Both the position numbers and the translations under genes were made by a program. A stretch of 15,168 bases of DNA. Source: an uncultured Flavihumibacter sp. (GTDB lineage: Bacteria > Bacteroidota > Bacteroidia > Chitinophagales > Chitinophagaceae). The DNA lies in NCBI GenBank assembly GCA_946482545.1, contig CAMLRX010000120.1, forward strand, positions 1 through 15,168, given 5' to 3'. The notes under the pieces were generated by a model, which worked only from the letters and a program-made list of their open reading frames with translations, ran no database searches and was not told the origin of the DNA. Numbering within the stretch: position 1 is the first letter of the stretch; each line of letters opens with the position of its first letter. Shown here in pieces: positions 1 to 6,578 of this stretch.

Positions 1-935
1 CGGGCACTGTTCTTTATTTTAGGAACAGCAGGTAGTGCCGACTGTTTTCTTTTCGTTTCAAACAGATAGATCAACCCGAAAATGAGCAGTACCACCCAAA
101 ATGCAGAGCGCAACGCAGGTTCTTTTAAAATCACCTGCAAACGGGAGAACTGGTTCTCGTCTTCCTGCCGGTTCCTGAAGTAATCGTCCCATTCCACTAC
201 AGTTTTACTTTTCCCGATCCAGGAGAATGTTTTTTCGAAATATTCGTGGTTGTTTTTGTGCAACAAAAAAAAGTTGGAAAAGGCCAGCGGAGCGGTATGC
301 AGGTAAAGACTTCCACCGCCTTTATAATCAAAGCGTACAAAGTTCGGCTGACCGAAATCGTTAGTGCCCAGAATGGTGGTGTAGATAGAATCGTAAGAAG
401 ATATGTACATACTTCTGTCGAAGCCGGGGTAAGCATAAGTATGTTCCTCCCAGGTAACGGGATCGTACACGGAAGTTTCAAGAGAATCTTCGGTTTCCAC
501 AAAGTTAATGTCTGAATAGCGCAGTTCTATTGCCATGGAATCAGCCATTTCACGGGTGATTCTTGTGGTGGAGATGAAAATTTCCGCGCCTTCTCCGAGT
601 TGAGCGAGCATCCGGTTCCATTCCCTGGAATCAGGTAATACCTTGGGACTGATGATTACACGTAGCTTTTTAAACGGGTCAGCGCCCATATTGGTCCAGG
701 ATTCCGGTTCTTCGGTGAAATCACCATAAACACCTGGCGCCGTGGTTACATTGCTGACCTGCGCATCGGGGAAAAGCTGCTTCATCCATTCATGCGCCAC
801 GTAGGTGCCGTAACGGATGCGGTCGTTGCGCCAAAGTGTGATTCTTTTGTTCATGGACTCGTTTTTCCCGCAGGAATGCAGGAAGGCCGTTACCATGAGC
901 AGGAATATGATATAAAAGAAATGTTTCAGTTTCAC
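1..935 (-). CDS. DUF4350-type lipoprotein, C-terminus cut by the window edge
   Basis: The minus-strand frame gives 311 residues and is still open at base 1. The chosen start is GTG at 935-933, which overlaps the preceding gene's TGA as GTGA. It yields a lipoprotein signal: a hydrophobic stretch at residues 6-19 followed by LHSC, with the lipidated Cys at 22. Starting at the later ATG codons (residues 14 or 28) would damage this signal. A long soluble, presumably periplasmic part follows, and a membrane segment lies at about 277-293, just before a basic stretch. This layout and the position after SpoIIM and DUF4129 genes match the DUF4350 family, whose biochemical role is unknown. The family call rests on context and architecture, without a search. 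It is likely translationally coupled to the DUF4129 gene. A MoxR-type ATPase gene would be expected further left. Confidence 0.75.
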   Translation of the reverse strand, partial: MKLKHFFYIIFLLMVTAFLHSCGKNESMNKRITLWRNDRIRYGTYVAHEWMKQLFPDAQVSNVTTAPGVYGDFTEEPESWTNMGADPFKKLRVIISPKVLPDSREWNRMLAQLGEGAEIFISTTRITREMADSMAIELRYSDINFVETEDSLETSVYDPVTWEEHTYAYPGFDRSMYISSYDSIYTTILGTNDFGQPNFVRFDYKGGGSLYLHTAPLAFSNFFLLHKNNHEYFEKTFSWIGKSKTVVEWDDYFRNRQEDENQFSRLQVILKEPALRSAFWVVLLIFGLIYLFETKRKQSALPAVPKIKNSA

Positions 936-1741
936 AGCGCACCGTTTTTAGAAAATGAACTGATCTGCGCTACGGAGCGCTGGTACCTGCTTTCTTCGAT
1001 GGGAAGATTACCGTACCATGAATATTCGTACACCCGCACCAATTGCCTGAACAACCGCAGGGGTTCTTCTCCTTTCTCAGCAGGTATATTTCCGGCCAGT
1101 TGGCGGGTATATAAACTGTTGGGGGCATCAGGGGAAAAACGGATCAATTCCTTTTGGTCAAGGTCAAGGAGCAATTGCAGGAACCTGTACCGGAGCGCCA
1201 TGCGCCAATCCCGGTTTGCTTCGGCTTCTTTCCAGAGCAGTGTATAATCCGGTATTGATCCAGGTGAAAAAACTTGTTCTTCCAACTTTTTTTTCCTGCG
1301 GGAACCTGGGCTGAAAAAACTTAGCTTTTGTTTGACGATAAAGAAATACAGTACGGTCAGGAATATGATGCCCATCAGGCCATAAATGATCCACATGAAT
1401 TCTTTTGTGTCGAGAAAATCCCAGAAGCTTTTCTCTTTTTTTCTTTTGAGCTTTTTCTTCTCCCAATAAGTTGAATCGTTCGCATATACGAAGGCCGGGT
1501 CCTTTTTTTTCGCGTTCAGTTCCGCTTCAGCAATGGTTCTTAACGATGGCGGATCTTTTGGCGGGATCACAATACTATCGATTTGTCCTATACTATCGGT
1601 TTCATCTTCCCAATCTTCAACGGATAACACCTCCACGGAATCCGTCTCTCCCGATTCATCGAGATAGGTTTTGAGGGATTTTTCCTGCGCCCGGACCACA
1701 GTTCCCATCAACAAAAACACCAGCAACACTATTTTACGCAT
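932..1741 (-). CDS. DUF4129 domain protein, single-pass membrane protein
   Basis: The product has 269 residues when started at the ATG at 1741-1739. A start 18 codons further upstream is possible, but the internal Met begins a clean signal peptide (MRKIVLLVFLL, ending near VRAQ at residue 19). An acidic extracytoplasmic region follows to about residue 90, then a basic KKKLKRKKEK stretch, a membrane segment at about 116-136 and a cytoplasmic C-terminal domain. That last part, with YTLLWKEAEA, the LRYRFLQLL helix and the YEYSWYGNLP motif near 238-247, resembles DUF4129. DUF4129 proteins in Bacteroidota sit beside SpoIIM, RDD, MoxR and DUF58 genes; their biochemical function is not established. 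The gene overlaps the SpoIIM stop by 8 bases and the DUF4350 start by 4 bases, so the three are almost certainly one transcript. Confidence 0.82.
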   Translation of the reverse strand: MRKIVLLVFLLMGTVVRAQEKSLKTYLDESGETDSVEVLSVEDWEDETDSIGQIDSIVIPPKDPPSLRTIAEAELNAKKKDPAFVYANDSTYWEKKKLKRKKEKSFWDFLDTKEFMWIIYGLMGIIFLTVLYFFIVKQKLSFFSPGSRRKKKLEEQVFSPGSIPDYTLLWKEAEANRDWRMALRYRFLQLLLDLDQKELIRFSPDAPNSLYTRQLAGNIPAEKGEEPLRLFRQLVRVYEYSWYGNLPIEESRYQRSVAQISSFSKNGAL

Positions 1742-2699
1742 GGGCCGGGTTTGAAGATTCAACATGTCGTGCCAACCTGATAGGATACCAGACAAAGTAC
1801 CATACCATGAACCAAAGCGACCCCGCCAGGATAGCGATGCTCAGCCAAACGGGCATGCTGGTGTGGCGCGTGATAAACCCTTCGAGGAACGCTGCGCATA
1901 TAAAAACGGGTACTAAACCGATCATCAGTTTCACGCCGTCTTTCGCTCCGGCTTTCAGTGATTGCCCCCTTGTTTTCGTGCCGGGAAACAGGATGCTGTT
2001 GCCGAGTACAAGTCCAGCGCCACCTGAAAGTATGATGGACAAAATTTCCAGGGTGCCATGGATCCAGATGACCAATACAGAATCCCAACCGAGTCCTTTG
2101 GAGAAAAAATAATATTGGAACGCACCGAGCATAATGCCATTGACAAACAGTATCCAGATGGTGCCGATGGAAAAAAAGAAGCCCATCACAAAGGCCAGGA
2201 AAGACACCTGGATATTGTTGAGTGCGATGCGGATGAACATGGTGAGCTGGTCCTGGCTTTTATAGACGCCAAAGGGATCGCCACGCGAGATATTATCTTC
2301 CGTCATTTCCACATACTGGTTCCCCAGAACACCCCTTACGAAACTATCGTCCTGTGCGGCGGAGAAAGCTGCAAGGATGGCGCAGGAAACAAATACGAGG
2401 AACGCGTACAACAGTTGCCGGTGGTGTTTTCTTACCACGAGGGGCAGTTCCGTGCGCCAGAAATCCAGGAGCCGTGATTTTTTCTCTTTTTTGTTGCTGA
2501 AGATCGAGAGATACGTTTGCGAGGCGAGTCCGTTAAGGTAACGGGTAACATTACTCGCAGGATAAAAAGTGCGCGCATACCCAAGATCGTTGACGAGATC
2601 GGTGAACCGGTGTGCCGTTTCATCGGGGTCATCGGAAGGTTCATGCTGGTATTTTTTCCACTTGTCGATATTTTTCCTGACGAAAAATCCTTCTCTCAC
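1734..2699 (-). CDS. SpoIIM (stage II sporulation protein M) family membrane protein
   Basis: The product has 321 residues. The start codon is GTG at 2699-2697; MREGFFVRKN followed by a Trp/Lys-rich helix is the usual N-terminus of this family, so I keep it. A soluble N-terminal part of about 90 residues is followed by hydrophobic segments at about 96-115, 162-182, 183-199, 208-237, 256-275 and 284-306. The family's HG-x-x-E signature appears as HGTLE at 214-218, followed by a Gly-rich GGAGLVLG turn. The family is named after a Bacillus sporulation protein needed for engulfment, but Bacteroidota do not sporulate, so the role here is different and unknown. It heads an overlapping SpoIIM-DUF4129-DUF4350 run and diverges from an RDD-family gene, a pairing often seen in Bacteroidota. 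Membrane assembly with its neighbours is an inference. Confidence 0.88.
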   Translation of the reverse strand: MREGFFVRKNIDKWKKYQHEPSDDPDETAHRFTDLVNDLGYARTFYPASNVTRYLNGLASQTYLSIFSNKKEKKSRLLDFWRTELPLVVRKHHRQLLYAFLVFVSCAILAAFSAAQDDSFVRGVLGNQYVEMTEDNISRGDPFGVYKSQDQLTMFIRIALNNIQVSFLAFVMGFFFSIGTIWILFVNGIMLGAFQYYFFSKGLGWDSVLVIWIHGTLEILSIILSGGAGLVLGNSILFPGTKTRGQSLKAGAKDGVKLMIGLVPVFICAAFLEGFITRHTSMPVWLSIAILAGSLWFMVWYFVWYPIRLARHVESSNPAHA

Positions 2700-2778
2700 A
2701 GGTAAATGTTTACATTCACGAAGAAATAGCCTGGTTTAACGGGAATAAATATAACAGATAAATTTCCAATCTTCACGC

Positions 2779-2786
2779 CAACTTTG
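2779..2786 (+). promoter_or_regulatory. Possible -7 element upstream of the RDD gene
   Basis: CAACTTTG lies 5 bases before the ATG at 2792. It differs from the Bacteroidota -7 consensus TAnnTTTG at the first position only, and the reading is weak because no TTTG lies about 19-21 bases upstream. If it is used, the mRNA would be leaderless or nearly so. The 92-base gap must hold promoters for both divergent genes. Confidence 0.25.
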
Positions 2787-2791
2787 AAAAT

Positions 2792-3508
2792 ATGTCGGTG
2801 GTTCTGCTGGATACTGGTTTTAACATAGAAGTGGCCTTCAAACTGGCGCCATTCCACAAACGTTTGCTGGCATGGGTGGTGGACTTCGCGATCCTGCTCT
2901 CCTATTTTTATATCGTGAACCTGATTTTTGGGGAAGCATTCAGTTTATACCGTTTCCGTTTATGGGGATGGATGGAAGCGCTTTTAACACTCCCCTACCT
3001 CTTGTACCACCTGCTTTGTGAAGCATTGCTGAACGGGCAATCGGTAGGAAAAAAACTATTGAAGATAAGGGTGATTACCGCTGAAGGTGGTGCCCCTACC
3101 ATGAGCCAGTACGTACTGCGCTGGATGTTCCGCCTGATAGACATGATGCCCTGGGGTATCCCCGCGCTGCTTTCCATCTTACTTACCCCCTCCTCCCAAC
3201 GGCTGGGCGACCTCGTGGCAGGCACGTTGGTAATTGACACCCGCAATGATCTTTCCTGGCAGGACACGGTATTTGAAATGGTGGAAGCACATTATGTACC
3301 GAAATACCCGGCCGTGATGCAACTTTCAGATAAAGACATCAATACGTTAAAGAATATTGTTCAGGCGGGTAAGAAAAAGCCTGATTTTACCCTCAATGCT
3401 TCCGTTGCAGAACGTGTTTGCCAGAAGCTCGGCATTAAAACGGAAGAAGCGCCTGAAGATTTCCTCCAAACGCTTCTGAAAGATTATAATTTCTACACCA
3501 ACAATTAA
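2792..3508 (+). CDS. RDD family membrane protein
   Basis: The product has 238 residues. The RDD domain fills the first 150. R24 and D31 lie in the first hydrophobic helix (LLAWVVDFAILLSYF), a second hydrophobic stretch follows at about 60-79, and the signature NGQSVGKKLLKIRV lies at 81-94. A third hydrophobic stretch at about 117-132 precedes QRLGDLVAGTLVI with D140. Residues 151-238 are soluble and helical-looking, with no domain I recognise. RDD proteins are integral membrane proteins of mostly unknown function; some are linked to ion or osmolyte transport. Divergence from a SpoIIM gene is a common Bacteroidota arrangement and suggests a shared envelope role. The stop codon overlaps the stop of the convergent gene at 3505, leaving no room for a terminator between them. 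Confidence 0.88.
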   Translation: MSVVLLDTGFNIEVAFKLAPFHKRLLAWVVDFAILLSYFYIVNLIFGEAFSLYRFRLWGWMEALLTLPYLLYHLLCEALLNGQSVGKKLLKIRVITAEGGAPTMSQYVLRWMFRLIDMMPWGIPALLSILLTPSSQRLGDLVAGTLVIDTRNDLSWQDTVFEMVEAHYVPKYPAVMQLSDKDINTLKNIVQAGKKKPDFTLNASVAERVCQKLGIKTEEAPEDFLQTLLKDYNFYTNN

Positions 3509-3963
3509 GCCAGCGCCGAAAAAGCCGCGATCTGGAAAACGAACATCATCGCGTAGATCGCGATAAAAATGATGGTCACAATACCCAGGTATTTGAATGT
3601 TGACTTCAGGTTCGCGAACGAAGAAACCAATTGCTGTTGGTCATTCGTACGGAGCGCCCGCTGCATTCTGGTCGCAAAACGGAAAAGGTAAAGGCAGGGG
3701 AAAAAATACAGCAATACAAACAACAGCAGGAACACTGTTGCTGCAATGCCTGCGGCAGCTCCCGCTCCTGGCATGTCCACTCCACTGCCTGATGATAAAA
3801 AGGCCCCCATGAAAGTTCCGGCGAAAAGCCCCATAAGGGCCATGATCCCACATACAATAAAACCGATAATGGCAAGGAACTTCGCCCATTTTGCGGCTTC
3901 CGACAAGTGATTTGAAGTGAATGGATCGATTTGTAAATCGAAAAGATTTGGTTGTTGCTCCAT
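3505..3963 (-). CDS. Small multi-pass membrane protein, DUF5362-like
   Basis: The product has 152 residues and starts at an ATG at 3963-3961. A short polar N-terminus (MEQQPNLFDLQIDPF) is followed by hydrophobic segments at about 28-55, 70-94 and 125-148. A basic/polar loop with RFATRMQRAL and a Phe/Leu/Lys-rich linker (SSFANLKSTFKYLGI) separates the last two. This pattern resembles the DUF5362 family of Bacteroidota, for which no function is known; the assignment is from memory and could be wrong. The gene follows proS on the same strand after a 95-base gap that holds an inverted repeat, so it may or may not be co-transcribed. The sequence TTATCTTG about 20 bases upstream is a poor -7 match. 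Confidence 0.65.
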   Translation of the reverse strand: MEQQPNLFDLQIDPFTSNHLSEAAKWAKFLAIIGFIVCGIMALMGLFAGTFMGAFLSSGSGVDMPGAGAAAGIAATVFLLLFVLLYFFPCLYLFRFATRMQRALRTNDQQQLVSSFANLKSTFKYLGIVTIIFIAIYAMMFVFQIAAFSALA

Positions 3964-4001
3964 AAATAGGGTTATTTACGGACAAGATAATATTTGATTT
4001 T

Positions 4002-4056
4002 GAATTTTGAATGACGGATTTTGAATTGGGGGTATTCATTCAAAATCCATCATTCG
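4002..4056. repeat. AT-rich inverted repeat, copy A of a dispersed intergenic repeat
   Basis: Arms at 4009-4026 and 4038-4055 are 18 bases each and match at 17 of 18 positions, separated by an 11-base loop. The left arm is preceded by another TTTTGAAT unit. The element sits 3 bases after the proS stop. The downstream side on the minus strand is A-rich and not U-rich, so it is not a classical intrinsic terminator, although it could still slow or end transcription. It shares ATTTTGAATTGGGG and flanking TTGAAT units with the copy near 10762-10880. Confidence 0.75.
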
Positions 4057-4058
4057 AT

Positions 4059-5537
4059 CTAGTATGCTCTTGCGAATAAAACCCTTTCCTTCGCGGGATT
4101 TCCACTGAAAACGCAAACACCTTCCTGCTGTGCATTGTTCAGCGGAATACAACGGATCGTTGCTTTGGTGGCCTCTTTGATTTTCTCTTCGGTTTCAGAA
4201 CTGCCATCCCAGAAAGCGGAAACGAACCCGCCTTTACCATCAAGAGTAGCCACGAATTCATCCCAGGAGTTCACCTCCGTAATGTGTTCATCGCGGTATT
4301 GAAGCGCTTTTTGGAACATATTGGCCTGAATCTCATCGAGCAGTGCGGTAAGTACACCAGCGAGTCCTTCGATGGGATAAGTGTTTTTTTCTTTGGTATC
4401 CCTGCGGGCCACTTCTACGGTATTGTTTTCGATATCGCGGGCACCAAGGGCGAGGCGGATGGGTACACCTTTCATTTCGTATTCGGCGAACTTCCAGCCG
4501 GGACGGGTATTGTCGTTGTCGTCGTATTTCACGCGAACGCCTGCGGCCTTCAGTTGTTTCACCAGTTCACCCACTTTTTCATCGATCACCAGTTTCTGAT
4601 CGGCGCCTTTGTAGATGGGTACGATCACAACCTGAACGGGTGCAATCCTGGGGGGAAGCACCAGCCCTTCATCATCACTGTGTGCCATTACCAGCGCCCC
4701 AATCAAACGGGTAGATACCCCCCAGGAAGTGGCCCATACATAATCGAGTTTATTCTCTTTGTCCGAGAATTTCACATCAAAAGCTTTGGCAAAATTCTGG
4801 CCCAGGAAATGAGAGGTACCCGCCTGAAGCGCCTTGCCGTCCTGCATCAGCGCTTCGATGCAATAGGTATCTTCTGCGCCTGCGAACCGCTCATTGGCAG
4901 TTTTCACCCCTTTGATCACGGGCAGCGCCATCCAGTTCTCCACAAAATCAGCATACACGTCCAGCATCTGCACGGTTTCAGCAACGGCCTCTGCTTTGGT
5001 GGCATGGGCCGTATGCCCCTCCTGCCAGAGGAACTCCGCCGTTCTCAGAAAGAGACGGGTACGCATTTCCCAGCGCACCACATTCGCCCACTGGTTCACC
5101 AGGATAGGGAGATCGCGGTAGGATTGGATCCATCCTTTGTAAGTATTCCAGATGATGGCCTCACTTGTTGGACGCACCACCAGTTCTTCTTCGAGCTTTG
5201 CTTCAGGGTCCACCATCAGTGCGCCTTTCTTATCGGGATTCGCTTTCAGGCGGTAATGGGTCACTACTGCGCATTCCTTTGCGAAGCCTTCGGCATTCGT
5301 TTCTTCCGCTTCAAACAAACTCTTCGGCACAAACAAAGGGAAATACGCATTCTGGTGCCCGGTATCCTTGAACATTTTATCGAGCACATCGCGCATATTC
5401 TCCCACAGGGCGAAGCCATACGGCTTGATCACCATACATCCCCTTACGGCTGAATAATCGGCCAGGCTCCCTTTGATGATAAGGTCGTTGTACCATTGGG
5501 AATAATCCTGCGCGCGCGAAGTGATCTCTTTGCTCAT
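4059..5537 (-). CDS. proS: Prolyl-tRNA synthetase, archaeal/eukaryote-like type
   Basis: This cytoplasmic enzyme charges tRNA-Pro with proline using ATP. The product has 492 residues, the length of the short type without an editing insertion between motifs 2 and 3. Visible class II motifs are RPTSE at 122-126, motif 2 ([22 protein letters not shown], 155-176) and motif 3 ([20 protein letters not shown]). The anticodon-binding domain begins near [12 protein letters not shown]. The C-terminal domain ends in FARAY with a terminal Tyr, as in the archaeal type. In the Thermus enzyme that domain binds zinc through four Cys; here only C463 and C475 remain, and the other positions read WDGSSETEE and VFSG. 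The start ATG gives the usual N-terminus ([20 protein letters not shown]). It is transcribed away from the lipoprotein gene, probably from its own promoter with a leader of about 110 bases. Confidence 0.97.
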   Translation of the reverse strand: MSKEITSRAQDYSQWYNDLIIKGSLADYSAVRGCMVIKPYGFALWENMRDVLDKMFKDTGHQNAYFPLFVPKSLFEAEETNAEGFAKECAVVTHYRLKANPDKKGALMVDPEAKLEEELVVRPTSEAIIWNTYKGWIQSYRDLPILVNQWANVVRWEMRTRLFLRTAEFLWQEGHTAHATKAEAVAETVQMLDVYADFVENWMALPVIKGVKTANERFAGAEDTYCIEALMQDGKALQAGTSHFLGQNFAKAFDVKFSDKENKLDYVWATSWGVSTRLIGALVMAHSDDEGLVLPPRIAPVQVVIVPIYKGADQKLVIDEKVGELVKQLKAAGVRVKYDDNDNTRPGWKFAEYEMKGVPIRLALGARDIENNTVEVARRDTKEKNTYPIEGLAGVLTALLDEIQANMFQKALQYRDEHITEVNSWDEFVATLDGKGGFVSAFWDGSSETEEKIKEATKATIRCIPLNNAQQEGVCVFSGNPAKERVLFARAY

Positions 5538-5564
5538 AATATTGTTGTTTAGGCAACTTTAACA

Positions 5565-5595
5565 GCGGTTTCACAGGCACATTTGGCCGTTTCAC
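5565..5595. repeat. Pair of 10-base direct repeats in the proS leader
   Basis: GCGGTTTCAC (5565-5574) and GCCGTTTCAC (5586-5595) match at 9 of 10 positions and are 21 bases apart, two helical turns. They lie between the candidate proS promoter and the proS start. They could be an operator or pair of RNA elements, or coincidence. Confidence 0.4.
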
Positions 5596-5656
5596 CGATA
5601 AAAAAACTTAATTTTATACGTGTCTGAAAAACCGGAGTATCCAAAATTTCAGCACG

Positions 5657-5689
5657 CAAAAGTAGGAACTTCAATTTTAAAACATTAAA
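5657..5689 (-). promoter_or_regulatory. Candidate proS promoter
   Basis: On the minus strand TACTTTTG (5664-5657) matches the Bacteroidota -7 element TAnnTTTG exactly. TTTA (5689-5686) lies 21 bases upstream and matches the -33 TTTG at three of four positions. Transcription would begin near 5650, giving a leader of about 110 bases. The -33 part lies 10 bases from the start codon of the divergent lipoprotein gene. Confidence 0.5.
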
Positions 5690-5698
5690 CCCTGCTAT

Positions 5699-6487
5699 AT
5701 GATTTCAAAATATTTCCTTCTGGGCGCAATTTCGGCGATCAGTTTGTCGGCCTGTTCCACTGCGTACAAGGCTGGTCAAACGCCCGATGACGTGTATTAT
5801 TCTCCCGGCAGGGAGGGTGATGCTTATGTGGTGATGGAAAACCGCCAGAATAACCAGTACAATAATTACGAGGACCCGGATGACCGTTACCTGCGTATGA
5901 TGGTGCGCAACAGGAACAGGTGGTCTACATTGGATCCTTATTATTACAACAGCATTTACGGTGTCAACAACCCCTATTTTTACGGCAATAATTTCGGGGT
6001 AGGTTTCAATTCAGGCTGGAATAATTACTGGTATTGGAACAACTTCTACAATCCATATATGCCGCCAGTACTGGTGATGCCCTATTATCCCGTATATCCT
6101 GGAAAGCCGGGATCAGGTGGAACCGTAACGTTGCCTAAAACAAACGTAAGGGCGCAGCCGTTTAATCCTTACAGTTATAAGAATGGGTACACCAATGGTA
6201 ATACCAGTCCCACCTCACCTTCCAATAACAATAATTACAAGGTGAACAATGGCTTCAAAAATGGTAACACCAATGCCAACAGGGGTTACAACAATTCGAA
6301 TAACACACAATACAGACAGAACAACAATAATACGTACACTCCTCCGGCCAATAACAACAGTTATACGCCTACCAGGACTTATAATCCGACCAATACCGGA
6401 TCATCGTCTTCCGGCTCCAGCCGCAGCAGTGGCGGATCAACAGGTGGCGGTGGCGGCGTAGCCCGTCCGGGAAGAGGTGGAAACTAA
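5699..6487 (+). CDS. Asn/Tyr-rich low-complexity lipoprotein, function unknown
   Basis: The product has 262 residues. A lipoprotein signal peptide is clear: hydrophobic residues at about 4-17 end in LSAC with the Cys at 19. The mature start STAYKAGQTPDDVYYSPG is a pattern I associate with Bacteroidota surface lipoproteins. A Tyr/Asn/Trp-rich part with repeated NNY and NPY motifs follows, then a Pro/Tyr stretch (PPVLVMPYYPVYPG). A long Asn/Thr/Tyr tract runs from about 155 to 235, and the C-terminus is Ser/Gly-rich with basic residues. No catalytic motif is seen. The protein is probably anchored in the outer membrane; a structural or adhesive role is only a guess. It is followed by a hairpin at 6517-6537, so it may be transcribed apart from the next gene. 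I found no convincing -7 element of its own upstream. Confidence 0.82.
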   Translation: MISKYFLLGAISAISLSACSTAYKAGQTPDDVYYSPGREGDAYVVMENRQNNQYNNYEDPDDRYLRMMVRNRNRWSTLDPYYYNSIYGVNNPYFYGNNFGVGFNSGWNNYWYWNNFYNPYMPPVLVMPYYPVYPGKPGSGGTVTLPKTNVRAQPFNPYSYKNGYTNGNTSPTSPSNNNNYKVNNGFKNGNTNANRGYNNSNNTQYRQNNNNTYTPPANNNSYTPTRTYNPTNTGSSSSGSSRSSGGSTGGGGGVARPGRGGN

Positions 6488-6515
6488 CACAGGAATGATT
6501 TTTTAGACCATATAA

Positions 6516-6542
6516 GGAGCCGGCATACCACCGGCTCTCTTT
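6516..6542 (+). terminator. Hairpin after the lipoprotein gene, possible terminator
   Basis: GAGCCGG (6517-6523) and CCGGCTC (6531-6537) form a 7-base-pair stem, extended by one G:T pair, with a 7-base loop. The tail TCTTT is only moderately T-rich, so termination may be partial and some transcripts could continue into the outer membrane protein gene. Confidence 0.6.
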
Positions 6543-6578
6543 GAAAGCACTATTTTCAGCAACAGACATCCCATTGAA

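Noticed and set aside
1742..1795. Longer N-terminus of the DUF4129 protein
   Set aside because: The extra 18 residues would bury the signal peptide that begins cleanly at the ATG at 1741.
4009..4055. Intrinsic terminator of proS
   Set aside because: The stem is present but is AT-rich and is followed by A-rich and not U-rich sequence on the minus strand; the shared core elsewhere fits a dispersed repeat better.
4284..5453. Long plus-strand open frame of 389 codons opposite proS
   Set aside because: It lies entirely antisense to a clear prolyl-tRNA synthetase; its His/Phe/Gly-rich composition is what the reverse of that gene's codon pattern gives, and no domain is recognisable.
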